From Flavobacteriales bacterium (lineage in GTDB: Bacteria > Bacteroidota > Bacteroidia > Flavobacteriales > Flavobacteriaceae): 64,000 bases of DNA. The position numbers and the translations under genes are program-made. Every line of letters begins with the position of its first letter. Position 1 is the first letter of the stretch. A model generated the notes under the pieces. It was not told where the DNA came from. It searched no databases and was given only the letters and a program-made list of their open reading frames with translations. The stretch is from assembly GCA_018335925.1 (NCBI GenBank), contig JAGXRF010000076.1, forward strand, positions 43,532-107,531. The letters are read 5' to 3'. Positions 1-9,163 of this stretch are shown piece after piece.

Positions 1-2
1 AT

Positions 3-230
3 TTGTTTTGGCACCAATCTTCATTTAGTGGTTTTGATTCATTCACTGTAAATAATCGAGCCGACTTTAATTCCTTACTTTGGGATGTTTACGTTTCCTT
101 AGGCTATAATACGCTCAATGCCTACATTTCTTATGGATTAAATCCGATGTTAAAAAACCAAGAGAATTTTGATGGGACTTCGATTAACTTTAAAAGATTA
201 AGTTTTGGTTTGATGTTTTACATCTTGTAA
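3..230 (+). CDS. C-terminal end of an outer-membrane protein (partial)
   Basis: The reading frame is open from the window edge, so only the last 75 or so residues are visible and the true start lies upstream. The sequence alternates polar and aromatic residues and ends in a strand-like stretch (SFGLMFYIL) with aromatic residues near the C-terminus, as is usual for beta-barrel outer-membrane proteins. This fits an outer-membrane barrel, but the family cannot be named from this fragment. It converges with the minus-strand gene that ends 2 bp away. Confidence 0.6.
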   Translation: MFWHQSSFSGFDSFTVNNRADFNSLLWDVYVSLGYNTLNAYISYGLNPMLKNQENFDGTSINFKRLSFGLMFYIL

Positions 231-231
231 G

Positions 232-840
232 CTATACCCAATACACTGCCAACAGCAAATTAGGAATGCTACCAGCGACATATCCTGCTGCCAATTCCGA
301 ATTGTTATGTGCTTGCAAATATAGTCTGGAACTTCCTACCAATCCACTCAAAATCAAAGCAAAGATTGGGAAAAGCCATTGGGTTAATCCGAAATGGATT
401 TGTAATAAAAAAACAAAAGTGGTAAACAGCTGTATGCCTATGGCATGTAAGCTTATTTTAAATTTAAACCAACTCGCTATCAATGCTAATAAGAGGGAGC
501 AAAAACTTGCAGTATAAAGCATGCAAAGTTCGAGGTATATGCCTGATTGCAATAATTTGTAAGTCAACAACCAAAACAAAAACAATCCCAAAAGCAATGG
601 AATTCTTCTTTGGTTTAGATTAGGAAGCATTAAAGAGTCTGCTTTTTTTAAGTAAAGCAATAAAAAAAATATAGTAATCGGAATCACTAAAGTTAGGTTA
701 CCAACCAATAGTAAAGTGTGGCCTATTTGGGTGTAGCTGTAATATTCTTTGGTAATCCAAAAATAGTATGAAGTAGCATATAACCCCATAAAAATTGGGT
801 GAAAAAGATAAGAAGGGGTTTTAAAAACAAAGTCTTTCAA
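232..840 (-). CDS. PAP2-like integral membrane protein
   Basis: A 202-residue protein with about five or six hydrophobic segments. The C-terminal half carries remnants of the PAP2 phosphatase signature: KISLHAIG near residues 128-135 resembles the K-S-x-H-xx-G block, and SR-x5-H-x3-E (S171, R172, H178, E182) resembles the last motif, with Glu where Asp is usual. The first motif (KxxxxxxRP) is not evident, so catalysis is uncertain. Family members dephosphorylate lipid phosphates in the membrane. It is the last gene of a tight minus-strand run, 5 bp after the DUF4296 lipoprotein gene and downstream of a polyprenyl-phosphate sugar synthase, which would suit a lipid-phosphate role (inference). 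Confidence 0.6.
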   Translation of the reverse strand: MKDFVFKTPSYLFHPIFMGLYATSYYFWITKEYYSYTQIGHTLLLVGNLTLVIPITIFFLLLYLKKADSLMLPNLNQRRIPLLLGLFLFWLLTYKLLQSGIYLELCMLYTASFCSLLLALIASWFKFKISLHAIGIQLFTTFVFLLQIHFGLTQWLFPIFALILSGLVGSSRLYLQAHNNSELAAGYVAGSIPNLLLAVYWV

Positions 841-845
841 GGCTA

Positions 846-1265
846 CTACGAACTTGGAATCAATCTTTTACGAGGGCTTTTTGGTTTTACAGTATCTAAT
901 TCTAATTTTGGGCTTTTATTTTTTGTGCCTAACAAAAGGGTATCGTTTTCTGCTTTTTGTTGTTCCAACTTTTTTCTTACCCGATCAAATAGATGCTTGT
1001 AGTTTTTTACATCAGATGCATAATATTTGTTGTTTTGTACCCATTGTAAGCTATCTATTTGGTATTTCTCATATATGTAAGCATAAGGGTTAATTCCGTT
1101 GTCTTCCAACATATTCGGTTGGCTGTTCTTAATGGCTTCTAACAACACCAAGTCGTAAACTATGGCTTCCATAGTTTCCTCATTAAGTAGCTTGTCAGGT
1201 TTTGGCACAGCAGACTCATTACATGAAAGAAAACAAAGCAAAACAATTAAAGGAACTAATTTCAT
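846..1265 (-). CDS. DUF4296 lipoprotein
   Basis: A 139-residue protein starting with a short lipoprotein signal (hydrophobic residues 3-14, FLSC with Cys15 as the lipidated residue). The body has the pattern of DUF4296 proteins of Bacteroidota: ETMEAIVYDLVLLEA, then a Y-x-x-I-Y-E-KYQID segment and a helical region rich in charged residues. The tail (from about residue 105) is basic and Pro/Ser-rich and probably disordered. The function of the family is unknown. The start codon overlaps the dihydroorotase stop by 4 bp, so the genes are probably cotranscribed. Confidence 0.8.
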   Translation of the reverse strand: MKLVPLIVLLCFLSCNESAVPKPDKLLNEETMEAIVYDLVLLEAIKNSQPNMLEDNGINPYAYIYEKYQIDSLQWVQNNKYYASDVKNYKHLFDRVRKKLEQQKAENDTLLLGTKNKSPKLELDTVKPKSPRKRLIPSS

Positions 1266-2596
1266 CGGTCAAAAGTTAAACGTTGGCCACTTTTTATACC
1301 TGTTAATTGGCCATTTTGATATACCCATTGGCCATTAATCATAGTGGATTTTACAGAACTTTGAAACGTAGTTCCTTCAAACGGACTCCAGCCACAATGG
1401 TACAAAATATTATTTTTTTCCACTTTCCAAGATTGGTTTAAATCTACCAAAACCAAATCTGCAAAGTAGCCTTCTCTTACAAAACCTCTTTTCTCAACTT
1501 GAAATATGATGGCAGGATTGTGACACATTTTTTCAATAATCTTTTCTAAAGTAATCATTCCTTCATGGTATTTTTGCAACATGGCAGGAAGTGCGTGTTG
1601 TACCAAAGGGCCCCCAGAAGGAGCTTTGCCATATTTGTTTTGTTTTTCTTCTAAAGTATGCGGAGCATGGTCGGTTGCAATGCAATCTAAAGTATCGTTT
1701 AAAAGTCCTTCCCAAAGTTGGCTTCTGTCTTTTGCGGTTTTCACTGCAGGATTCCATTTAATAAAGTTGCCTTTGGTTTCGTAATCTTCTTCCGAAAACC
1801 ACAAATGATGGATGCAAACTTCCGCAGTAATTTTTTTGTCTTTTAACGGAATATCATTTCTAAACAAACTTAACTCTTTACCGGTAGATAAGTGAAAAAC
1901 ATGCAATTTGGCTCCGGTTTTTTTTGCCAATTCCACTGTTTTGGAAGAAGAAATAAAACATGCTTCTTCACTTCTAATATACGGATGGTATTTTACCGGT
2001 ATATCTTCACCAAATTCCGCTTGGTATTTTGCCAAGTTGGCTTTGATAGTTTCTTCGTCTTCACAATGGGTAGCAATAGGTAAAGGAGTATTTCTGAAAA
2101 TAGCTTCAATGGCTTCTTCTTTATCTACCAACATATTTCCGGTAGAAGACCCTAAAAACAATTTAATTCCTGCAATATTCTTTCCGTTGGTTTTTTTCAC
2201 TTCTTCTATGTTGTGGTTGGTACCACCTAACATAAATGAAAAATTGGTAGTAGAAGTAAGAGTAGCAATGGCATATTTTTCTTCTAGTACTTCATGGGTA
2301 ACAGCATTAGGTACTGTGTTGGGTTGTTCTATAAAACTGGTAATGCCACCTGCAGCTGCAGCTTTGCTTTCTGATGCAATATTGCCTTTGTGGGTGAGTC
2401 CGGGTTCACGAAAATGCACCTGGTCATCAATTACCCCTGGGAATAAATGCAAACCTGAAGCATCCATTACTTCATCATTTTCAGATGGTGTAATGGATGT
2501 ATCAATTCTTTCGATGTGTTGGTTTACAATGCGAACATCTACTATTTTAGAAATGCCTTCATTTACCAAGCATGCATTTTTAATGACTATACCCAT
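1262..2596 (-). CDS. pyrC: Dihydroorotase
   Basis: Converts carbamoyl-aspartate to dihydroorotate in pyrimidine synthesis (cytoplasm). The 444-residue protein is an amidohydrolase of the class I dihydroorotase type. Visible metal-site features are the H-x-R pair in DQVHFREPG (H61, R63), the Lys of AGIKLFLGSS that is normally carboxylated, His in ATHCEDE and HVFHLSTGK, and the catalytic Asp in ATDHAPHT. The length is normal for the family. It sits 2 bp after the prenyl-phosphate glycosyltransferase gene and overlaps the DUF4296 gene by 4 bp, an arrangement consistent with one operon. Confidence 0.95.
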   Translation of the reverse strand: MGIVIKNACLVNEGISKIVDVRIVNQHIERIDTSITPSENDEVMDASGLHLFPGVIDDQVHFREPGLTHKGNIASESKAAAAGGITSFIEQPNTVPNAVTHEVLEEKYAIATLTSTTNFSFMLGGTNHNIEEVKKTNGKNIAGIKLFLGSSTGNMLVDKEEAIEAIFRNTPLPIATHCEDEETIKANLAKYQAEFGEDIPVKYHPYIRSEEACFISSSKTVELAKKTGAKLHVFHLSTGKELSLFRNDIPLKDKKITAEVCIHHLWFSEEDYETKGNFIKWNPAVKTAKDRSQLWEGLLNDTLDCIATDHAPHTLEEKQNKYGKAPSGGPLVQHALPAMLQKYHEGMITLEKIIEKMCHNPAIIFQVEKRGFVREGYFADLVLVDLNQSWKVEKNNILYHCGWSPFEGTTFQSSVKSTMINGQWVYQNGQLTGIKSGQRLTFDR

Positions 2597-2598
2597 GG

Positions 2599-3321
2599 TT
2601 ATAATTTTTTAAACAAATGGTTGATTCGTAATTTTATGACTCCAAAAACAGCTTCTCTTATAATGGCATTGCTCATTTTAGAGGTGCCTTTGGTTCTATC
2701 GGTAAAAATAATTGGAACTTCTGTAATTTTAAATTTTCTTACAAAAGCTCTGTATTTCATTTCAATTTGAAAAGCATAGCCTACAAATTTGATTTTTTTG
2801 ATGCCAATTCTTTCTAAAACTTCTCTTTTATAACAAATAAATCCTGCGGTAGCATCGTGGATTTTCATTCCGGTAATCCACTTTACATAGATAGAAGCAA
2901 AATAGCTTAACAAAACTCTACTCAATGGCCAATTTACCACATTTACACCATTCACATATCTAGAACCAATTGCAACATCATAACCGTGTTCTGCACAAGC
3001 TTTCCATAATTTTATCAAATCTTGTGGATTGTGTGAAAAATCGGCATCCATTTCAAAAATATACTTGTATCCATTTGCTAAAGCCCATTCAAAACCGTGA
3101 ACATAGGCTCTGCCTAAACCAGATTTCTTTTTCCGAATTTCTAAAAACAAAGATTCCGGATATTTTTTTTGTAGTTCTTGTACATGTAAATAAGTGCCAT
3201 CTGGAGAAGAATCATCCACAATAAGCACGTGAAATGCACCCGGTAATTGCATAACAGCATGGATGATTTCTTCGATATTTTCACGTTCGTTATACGTTGG
3301 AATGATTACAATTTTTGACAT
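2599..3321 (-). CDS. Polyprenol-phosphate mannosyltransferase-like GT2 enzyme
   Basis: A 240-residue family 2 glycosyltransferase of the dolichol-phosphate mannose synthase type, which moves a hexose from a nucleotide sugar to a polyprenyl phosphate at the inner membrane face. The N-terminus has VIIPTYNERENI, followed by VDDSSPDGT, the DxD-type motif in EMDADFSHNP and the GSRYVNG block. No C-terminal transmembrane pair is present, as in the soluble single-domain form. It is the first gene of the minus-strand run with pyrC. The donor sugar cannot be told from the sequence. Confidence 0.88.
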   Translation of the reverse strand: MSKIVIIPTYNERENIEEIIHAVMQLPGAFHVLIVDDSSPDGTYLHVQELQKKYPESLFLEIRKKKSGLGRAYVHGFEWALANGYKYIFEMDADFSHNPQDLIKLWKACAEHGYDVAIGSRYVNGVNVVNWPLSRVLLSYFASIYVKWITGMKIHDATAGFICYKREVLERIGIKKIKFVGYAFQIEMKYRAFVRKFKITEVPIIFTDRTKGTSKMSNAIIREAVFGVIKLRINHLFKKL

Positions 3322-3412
3322 GCACTTAATTTGTAAGCAAAAGTAAACGATTTTATATCGAAGCTGTAAATTTTAAATAATTTTAAACTAAAAAAAATCA
3401 GCTAAAATAAAA

Positions 3413-3420
3413 TACCTTTG
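3413..3420 (+). promoter_or_regulatory. -7 promoter element for the DUF4271/hemD pair
   Basis: TACCTTTG matches the Bacteroidota TAnnTTTG core. The ATG at 3427 lies only 6 bp further on, so the transcript would have almost no leader. This also argues against the in-frame TTG at 3418 as the start. No convincing -33 TTTG was seen at the expected distance. Confidence 0.5.
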
Positions 3421-3426
3421 CAACGC

Positions 3427-4086
3427 ATGGAAGCTTTACAAGAAAGAATTATTGGTATACAAGACTGGGCAGTGTATTTTTTTACATTGGCATTTTTGTT
3501 TTTAGTGATGAGTAAGGCATATTTCCCGGTAAAATTTTATGATTACATTCGGTTGTTTTACACCGATAAATATTGGAGGATTTACAAGGATTCTCCAAGT
3601 ACATCCTCCGGATTTCATTTGCTTTTATTTGTAACACAAACCATTAGTTTTGCTTTTTTATTGCAATTATTATTGGCTACAATGGGGTGGGGTAATTTAT
3701 ACGATTTGAATTTATTTATTCAAATCATGGTGCTTCTTTTTTTTGTGATTTTAAGTAAGTATTTTCTAGAGAAAATTATTGCAGTTACTTTTCATATAGA
3801 AGATTTTGCTGAGCAATTTCATTTTTACAAACTAAGTTATAGAAGCTATTTAGGAGTTATTCTTTTACCATTAGTAGCAATCTTGTATTTTAACGAAATA
3901 ATTATTTCTTCTGTATTATATCTTCTGATCGGATTACTTTTGTTAATCAATATCGCATTGTATTTGAATAGTATTAGAATTTTTAGATCGTTAATTTTTC
4001 CTAAATTTTATTATTTTATTTTGTATCTTTGTGCCCTTGAAATGGCACCCTATTATTTAGTGTATCGTTTCCTGATTAAAAACTAA
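3427..4086 (+). CDS. DUF4271 membrane protein
   Basis: A 219-residue protein with about six hydrophobic segments spread over its whole length, matching the DUF4271 family of Bacteroidota. I chose ATG 3427 (MEALQERIIG) because an upstream in-frame TTG at 3418 lies inside a promoter core. The neighbour 14 bp downstream is hemD; the DUF4271-hemD pairing is common in flavobacteria. The family's function is not established. The many Phe/Leu/Tyr residues and the absence of catalytic motifs suggest a structural or scaffold membrane role, but this is a guess. Confidence 0.8.
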   Translation: MEALQERIIGIQDWAVYFFTLAFLFLVMSKAYFPVKFYDYIRLFYTDKYWRIYKDSPSTSSGFHLLLFVTQTISFAFLLQLLLATMGWGNLYDLNLFIQIMVLLFFVILSKYFLEKIIAVTFHIEDFAEQFHFYKLSYRSYLGVILLPLVAILYFNEIIISSVLYLLIGLLLLINIALYLNSIRIFRSLIFPKFYYFILYLCALEMAPYYLVYRFLIKN

Positions 4087-4100
4087 GCATTAGATAACTT

Positions 4101-4850
4101 ATGAAAGTGAAAACTATCTTGGTTTCTCAACCAGAGCCTAAAGATGAGAAGTCCCCTTATCTCGATATAGCCCAAAAACATAAAGTTAAGATAGATTTTC
4201 GACCTTTTATTCATGTTGAAGGGCTTACTGCCAAAGATGTTAGAGCTCAAAAAATAGATTTAAATAACTTTAACGCTATAATTCTTACCAGTAAAAATGC
4301 TGTAGACCATTTTTTTAGAGTAGCTGAAGAAATGCGTTATAAAGTTCCGGAAGATTTAAGATATTTTTGTCAATCTGAAGCTATTGCTTTTTATTTGCAA
4401 CGTTACGTAGTTTATAGAAAGCGTAAGATATATGTAGGACAGAAAGATTTTGCGGATTTAACCCCATTATTTAAAAAGTATAAAGAAGAAAAGTTTTTGC
4501 TGCCATCTACAGATGTTTTGAATGCGGATGTACCTGAAACATTAAATAACTTAAATTTAAATTGGAAACAAGGAATTTTTTACCGAACCGTAATGAGTGA
4601 CTTGTCTGATTTGGCAGATGTGTATTACGATGTGTTGGCCTTTTTTAGTCCAACCGGTATTAAATCATTATTTAAAAATTTCCCTGATTTTAAACAAAAC
4701 AACACTCGTATTGCAGTTTTTGGTAGCACTACCCAAAAAGAAGCATTAGACCACGGATTGCGTATAGATATCATGGCTCCTTCACCAGAGGCCCCATCCA
4801 TGACCATGGCTTTGGAAAAGTATATTGCCAAAGTAAATAAGGATAAATAA
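4101..4850 (+). CDS. hemD: Uroporphyrinogen-III synthase
   Basis: Cyclises and rearranges hydroxymethylbilane to uroporphyrinogen III in haem synthesis. The 249-residue length is typical. Conserved-style segments are the N-terminal ILVSQPEP, ILTSKNAVDHFF (residues about 60-72), the FFSPTGIKSLF block and AVFGSTTQKEA followed by PSPEAPSM near the C-terminus, which is the usual order for HemD. The sequence is divergent, as this family generally is. It lies 14 bp after the DUF4271 gene and converges with pckA across a bidirectional terminator. Confidence 0.9.
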   Translation: MKVKTILVSQPEPKDEKSPYLDIAQKHKVKIDFRPFIHVEGLTAKDVRAQKIDLNNFNAIILTSKNAVDHFFRVAEEMRYKVPEDLRYFCQSEAIAFYLQRYVVYRKRKIYVGQKDFADLTPLFKKYKEEKFLLPSTDVLNADVPETLNNLNLNWKQGIFYRTVMSDLSDLADVYYDVLAFFSPTGIKSLFKNFPDFKQNNTRIAVFGSTTQKEALDHGLRIDIMAPSPEAPSMTMALEKYIAKVNKDK

Positions 4851-4870
4851 TCAAAAAGGATTTAAATATA

Positions 4871-4900
4871 AAAAAGAGCTGGAATTTTCCAGCTCTTTTT
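4871..4900. terminator. Bidirectional terminator between hemD and pckA
   Basis: Inverted repeat AAAAAGAGCTGGAA / TTCCAGCTCTTTTT with almost no loop, A-tract on one side and T-tract on the other. It sits between two convergent genes and can stop both. Confidence 0.85.
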
Positions 4901-4922
4901 AGTTAATAGTATGTAAGTTTGG

Positions 4923-6551
4923 TTAGTTTATTTTTGGACCTGCCGCTACCAATCGTTTTCCTAATTCATTTTGGGTGTATTGTGCAAAGTTTGCAATAAA
5001 CAAATTGGCTAACTTGGTTGCTTTTTCTTCCCAAATGCTTGCATTTTCATAGGTATCTCTTGGGTCTAAAATTGCAGAATTTACATCGTGTAAAGCAGTA
5101 GGAACTTCTAAATTAAATACCGGAATTATTTTGGTTTCAGCTTGTTCAATGCTGCCATCTAAAATAGCATCAATAATTGCTCTGGTATCCTTGATGGAGA
5201 TTCTTTTTCCGGTACCATTCCATCCGGTATTGATCATATAAGCAGTTGCCTGGTGTTGTTCCATTTTTTTCACCAATTCTTTCCCATACTTGGTAGGATG
5301 TAAGGTTAAAAAGGCTTTTCCGAAACAAGCAGAAAAAGTAGGTTGTGGTTCTGTTACTCCTCTTTCTGTACCAGCTAATTTAGCAGTAAATCCGGATAAG
5401 AAATAATATTGTGTTTGCTCTGGAGTTAATTTAGATACCGGAGGCATCACACCAAATGCATCAGCAGTTAAAAAGATTACTTTATTGGCATGACCAGCTT
5501 TAGAAACGGGTTTTACAATATTGTCAATGTGATAAATTGGGTAAGAAACTCTGGTATTCTGAGTTACTGAACCATCGGTAAAATCAATTTTTCCATTTTC
5601 GTCCAGTGTTACGTTTTCTAACAAAGCATCTTTGCGAATGGCTTGATAAATATCCGGTTCGTTTTCTTTACTCAAATCGATGGTTTTGGCATAACACCCT
5701 CCTTCAAAATTAAATACTCCTTCATCGTCCCATCCGTGTTCGTCATCTCCAATCAACTCTCTTTTTGGGTCGGTAGACAAAGTGGTTTTTCCTGTACCTG
5801 ACAATCCAAAAAATACCGCTACATCCCCATTTTCTCCTTTATTGGCTGAACAATGCATGCTTGCAATTCCTTTTAAAGGCAAGTAATAATTCATCATAGC
5901 AAACAAGCCTTTTTTCATTTCTCCACCATACCAAGTACCACCAATAATTTGCATTTTCTCGGTTAAATTAAAAGCAATAAATACTTCTGAATTTAATCTA
6001 TGTGCCGCATAATCTTTAAAAGTAGCCTTGGAGGCATTCATTACTACAAAATCAGGCTCTCCAAAGTTTTCTAATTCTTCTTCAGTCGGACGAATAAACA
6101 TATTTTTTACAAAGTGGGCTTGCCATGCTACTTCCATCACAAAACGCACTTTTAATCGGGTATCTTCATTGGCACCGCAAAAAGCATCTACCACATATAA
6201 AGTTTTATTGGAAAGTTGTGTAACAACGGTTTCTTTTAAAGCATTCCAAGTTTCCGTAGTAATTGGTTTGTTGTCGTTTGGAGCTTCGTTGCTATTCCAC
6301 CAAATGGTATTTTCTGTGGTGGCATCTTTCACAATATACTTGTCTTTTGGAGATCTTCCAGTAAATTCTCCGGTCATCACATTAACGGCTCCTAATTCAC
6401 TTAGTTGCCCTTTTTCAAAGCCAGTGAGGTTTTGGTTCAATTCTTCTTGGTATAAAAAGTCGTAAGAAGGATTGTAAATTACTTTAACGGTGTTACTTAT
6501 TCCATATTTTTCCAACGAAATCGTTTTCGTAAAGGAGGTGTATGTTTCCAT
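4923..6551 (-). CDS. pckA: Phosphoenolpyruvate carboxykinase (ATP)
   Basis: Converts oxaloacetate and ATP to PEP, CO2 and ADP; the entry step of gluconeogenesis. The 542-residue protein has the family hallmarks: [12 protein letters not shown] (61-72), the P-loop GLSGTGKT (249-256), the metal-binding block LIGDDEHGW (266-274), and the GTERGVTEP and [10 protein letters not shown] segments in the C-terminal half. Length is normal for the ATP-dependent form. It stands alone, with a TAnnTTTG core upstream and a shared terminator downstream. Confidence 0.97.
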   Translation of the reverse strand: METYTSFTKTISLEKYGISNTVKVIYNPSYDFLYQEELNQNLTGFEKGQLSELGAVNVMTGEFTGRSPKDKYIVKDATTENTIWWNSNEAPNDNKPITTETWNALKETVVTQLSNKTLYVVDAFCGANEDTRLKVRFVMEVAWQAHFVKNMFIRPTEEELENFGEPDFVVMNASKATFKDYAAHRLNSEVFIAFNLTEKMQIIGGTWYGGEMKKGLFAMMNYYLPLKGIASMHCSANKGENGDVAVFFGLSGTGKTTLSTDPKRELIGDDEHGWDDEGVFNFEGGCYAKTIDLSKENEPDIYQAIRKDALLENVTLDENGKIDFTDGSVTQNTRVSYPIYHIDNIVKPVSKAGHANKVIFLTADAFGVMPPVSKLTPEQTQYYFLSGFTAKLAGTERGVTEPQPTFSACFGKAFLTLHPTKYGKELVKKMEQHQATAYMINTGWNGTGKRISIKDTRAIIDAILDGSIEQAETKIIPVFNLEVPTALHDVNSAILDPRDTYENASIWEEKATKLANLFIANFAQYTQNELGKRLVAAGPKIN

Positions 6552-6581
6552 AAAATTGTGGTTTGTTGTGTAATTTGGCTA

Positions 6582-6589
6582 CAAATGTA
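6582..6589 (-). promoter_or_regulatory. -7 promoter element for pckA
   Basis: On the minus strand TACATTTG matches TAnnTTTG, about 30 bp before the pckA start. A TTTG is found 23 bp further upstream, slightly longer than the usual spacing. Confidence 0.5.
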
Positions 6590-6693
6590 AGGGATTTTAG
6601 TGTTTGAATGGACAAAAAAATACTAAAAACAAAGCCTTTTTAACAAAAAGTAAATGGTCTTTTTAGTTCGTTAAACATTTGATGACATTCACT

Positions 6694-7080
6694 TTAAAAG
6701 TTTGCTTTTAACGCATTCCAAAGTGTTAAAATCCAAGCAATAATTAAAAGAGTTCCTCCAATTGGAGTAATCCAAGCAAATTTTTTGATGCTAAAACCAA
6801 TCAAACTTTCGGTAGTTAATAAAAAAATAGAGCCTGAAAAAAACAAAGCCCCAATTACTACCAACCAATAGATACTAGACAGAGCGGTAGATGGAATGAA
6901 ATCAAATTTAGCAAGTGCTAATAAGAACAATCCATGATACATTAAATATTTCACCCCTGTTTCAAACGAAATCAATTGCTCTGGCAATAAATGCTTTTTT
7001 AAACCGTGTGCTCCAAAAGCTCCCAAAACAATGGCAATAATTCCGAATAGTAATCCTGTAATAATTATTTGTTTGCTCAT
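6694..7080 (-). CDS. DUF423 (YgdD-like) small membrane protein
   Basis: A 128-residue protein with four hydrophobic segments. The N-terminal LGAFGAHGLKK and the following TGVKYLMYHGLFLLALA are the signature stretches of the DUF423 family, and the length agrees. The role of the family in the inner membrane is not known. It is a single gene on the minus strand, divergent from the saccharopine-dehydrogenase-like gene. Confidence 0.9.
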   Translation of the reverse strand: MSKQIIITGLLFGIIAIVLGAFGAHGLKKHLLPEQLISFETGVKYLMYHGLFLLALAKFDFIPSTALSSIYWLVVIGALFFSGSIFLLTTESLIGFSIKKFAWITPIGGTLLIIAWILTLWNALKANF

Positions 7081-7162
7081 CTTATCTAGATATAAAACCC
7101 AAAATTAAGATTTTTATTTTGCAGGAAAGTAAGAAATGATAGGAACTTTTGTTACAAAAAAC

Positions 7163-7209
7163 TTTAACATGTTAAAATTGTTATAGATGTAACGCTTTTT
7201 ATAGATTTG
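7163..7209 (+). promoter_or_regulatory. Promoter with adjacent palindrome, possible Lrp operator
   Basis: A perfect 14-bp palindrome TTTAACATGTTAAA (7163-7176) directly precedes TTG (7178-7180). A TAGATTTG core (TAnnTTTG) follows at 7202-7209, 21 bp away. The start of the downstream gene is 26 bp beyond. The position next to the -33 element suggests a regulator site, and the Lrp-type gene two reading frames downstream is the obvious candidate (inference). Confidence 0.5.
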
Positions 7210-7235
7210 TAGCATAAAACACACAACTACTATTT

Positions 7236-8609
7236 ATGAAACGCATTTTGTTGATTGGTGCCGGACGATCTACTTCCTCTATGATTTCTTATTGGTTGCA
7301 AAAAATGGAAGACCATTCCTTTGGACTTACCATTGTAGATGTATATACAGAATTGGCAACCAAAATCGTGAAAAACCATCCCAATGTTGCCATTTTAGCT
7401 ATCAATATATTAGAGGATGAAGCACAACGCAAACAACTAATAACTTCACATGATATAGTGGTTTCGATGTTGCCTGCCCATTTGCATTTAGAAGTTGCGA
7501 AAGATTGTATATTATTTAAAAAGCATTTGTTCACAGCATCGTATGTAAGTGAAGGGATGAAGCAATTGCACGAAGAAGCCGTTCAAAACGGTGTCATGTT
7601 GCTCAACGAAATGGGAGTGGATCCTGGGATTGACCACATGAGTGCCATGCAAGTAATTGATAAAATTAAAATCCAAGGCGGAAAAATGATTTTGTTTGAA
7701 TCGTTTACCGGAGGTTTGGTTGCTCCGGAAAGTGATGATAACTTATGGAACTACAAATTTACCTGGAATCCAAGAAATGTGGTTTTGGCTGGCCAAGGTG
7801 GTGTTTCTAAATTTATTCAGGAAGGAAAATACAAATACATACCGTACCAAAAATTATTTCGAAGAACAGAGTTTTTGCAAGTAGAAGGATACGGAACTTT
7901 TGAAGGATATGCCAACCGAGATTCTTTAAAATATAGAAGCATATACGGTTTAGATGATATCGCTACCATGTATCGTGGTACTTTGCGTAGGGTAGGTTTT
8001 TCTAAAGCTTGGGATATGTTGGTGCAATTAGGAATGACGGATGATAGCTATACCATCGAAGATTCTGAAAACATGAGTTATCGCGATTTTACCAATGCTT
8101 TTTTAGCTTACCACCCAACCGATTCGGTGGAATTGAAATTAAGGCATTATTTAAAAATTGACCAAGATGATGTGCTGTGGTACAAATTGGTTGAATTGGA
8201 TTTATTCAACTCCAATAAAATGGTTGGTTTAAAAAATGCAACACCAGCCCAAATTTTAGAAAAGATTTTGTCTGAAAAATGGAAACTACAAGCCCAAGAC
8301 AAAGATATGATTGTGATGTACCATAAGTTTGGTTATGAAATAGATGGCCAACAAAAACAAATAGATGCTACCATGGTTTGTTTGGGAGAAGACCAAACTT
8401 ACACAGCTATGGCAAAAACAGTAGGTTTGCCATTAGCAATTGCTGCTTTGCGAACATTAACCAAAGGATGGTGTATTCCGGGAGTGCAAATTCCAATTTT
8501 ACCGGAAATTTATCAGCCAATTTTATTGGAACTACAAGAACATGGGATAATATTCCATGAAAAAGATACCATGTACCAAGGGTACAATTCAGAGAATTTG
8601 GTATATTAA
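7236..8609 (+). CDS. Saccharopine dehydrogenase-like enzyme
   Basis: A 457-residue NAD(P)-dependent oxidoreductase of the saccharopine dehydrogenase (LYS9-type) superfamily. The N-terminal Rossmann motif is ILLIGAGRSTSSMI (residues 4-17), followed by MLPAHLHLEVAKDCI and the LNEMGVDPGIDHM segment typical of this family. In other organisms the enzyme interconverts saccharopine with glutamate and aminoadipate semialdehyde in lysine metabolism. The Lrp-type regulator gene starts 90 bp downstream on the same strand, which would fit amino-acid-responsive lysine degradation (inference). The substrate is not proven by sequence alone. Confidence 0.85.
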   Translation: MKRILLIGAGRSTSSMISYWLQKMEDHSFGLTIVDVYTELATKIVKNHPNVAILAINILEDEAQRKQLITSHDIVVSMLPAHLHLEVAKDCILFKKHLFTASYVSEGMKQLHEEAVQNGVMLLNEMGVDPGIDHMSAMQVIDKIKIQGGKMILFESFTGGLVAPESDDNLWNYKFTWNPRNVVLAGQGGVSKFIQEGKYKYIPYQKLFRRTEFLQVEGYGTFEGYANRDSLKYRSIYGLDDIATMYRGTLRRVGFSKAWDMLVQLGMTDDSYTIEDSENMSYRDFTNAFLAYHPTDSVELKLRHYLKIDQDDVLWYKLVELDLFNSNKMVGLKNATPAQILEKILSEKWKLQAQDKDMIVMYHKFGYEIDGQQKQIDATMVCLGEDQTYTAMAKTVGLPLAIAALRTLTKGWCIPGVQIPILPEIYQPILLELQEHGIIFHEKDTMYQGYNSENLVY

Positions 8610-8699
8610 AAGTATCAAGAAAAGCATTTCTTTTTAAAATCATTAGATTTCCAATCAAAAACATTAGTTTTGGTAAAATTTTTTATCAAAACTTTTTTT

Positions 8700-9161
8700 A
8701 TGGATAAAAATGTTAAGATGGATGGTATCGATAAAGAAATCATCCGTAGTTTGATGGAAGATGCCAGAGTGCCTTTGTTGCAAATAGCCAAAAAAGTAGG
8801 TGTGTCTGGAACTGCAATTCACCAACGCATTAAGAAATTAGAAGAATCCGGACTATTGTTAGGTTCTAAATATGTGTTAAATACTAAAGCATTAGGGTAC
8901 AAAACCCTTTCGTTTGTAGGGATTTATTTAGACAGAGCTACCAATAATTCGGACACTGTAAGAGAACTAAAAAAAATCCCGGAAGTATTGGAATGTCATT
9001 ACACCACCGGAAACTGGAGTATTTTAATAAAGATTCTTTGCCAAGATAACGAGCATTTGATGCAATTGCTTTCTAAAAAAATACAATCGATACCGGGTGT
9101 TTCCAGAACCGAAACTTTTATTTCGTTAGAACAACAAATTGATCGTCAGTTACTGGTATAA
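8700..9161 (+). CDS. Lrp/AsnC-family transcription regulator
   Basis: A 153-residue protein with an N-terminal winged-helix domain (IDKEIIRSLMEDARVPLLQI..., recognition region VGVSGTAIHQRIKKLEE) and a C-terminal RAM ligand-binding domain (residues about 75-150, with CHYTTGNWSILIK). I chose ATG 8700; an in-frame ATG at 8718 would also fit and an upstream TTG at 8670 looks unlikely. Such proteins bind amino acids and control their metabolism. The preceding saccharopine-dehydrogenase-like gene is the likely target, and a palindrome lies in front of that gene. Confidence 0.9.
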   Translation: MDKNVKMDGIDKEIIRSLMEDARVPLLQIAKKVGVSGTAIHQRIKKLEESGLLLGSKYVLNTKALGYKTLSFVGIYLDRATNNSDTVRELKKIPEVLECHYTTGNWSILIKILCQDNEHLMQLLSKKIQSIPGVSRTETFISLEQQIDRQLLV

Positions 9162-9163
9162 AA

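Noticed and set aside
1908..2612. Long plus-strand frame of 234 codons opposite dihydroorotase
   Set aside because: It is fully antisense to a clear pyrC gene and has no recognisable domain.
3418..3426. TTG start for DUF4271
   Set aside because: The codon lies in the TACCTTTG promoter core; ATG 3427 is the natural start.
4024..4031. TATCTTTG as a separate hemD promoter
   Set aside because: It lies inside the DUF4271 coding sequence with no -33 partner; hemD is only 14 bp behind and can use the upstream promoter.
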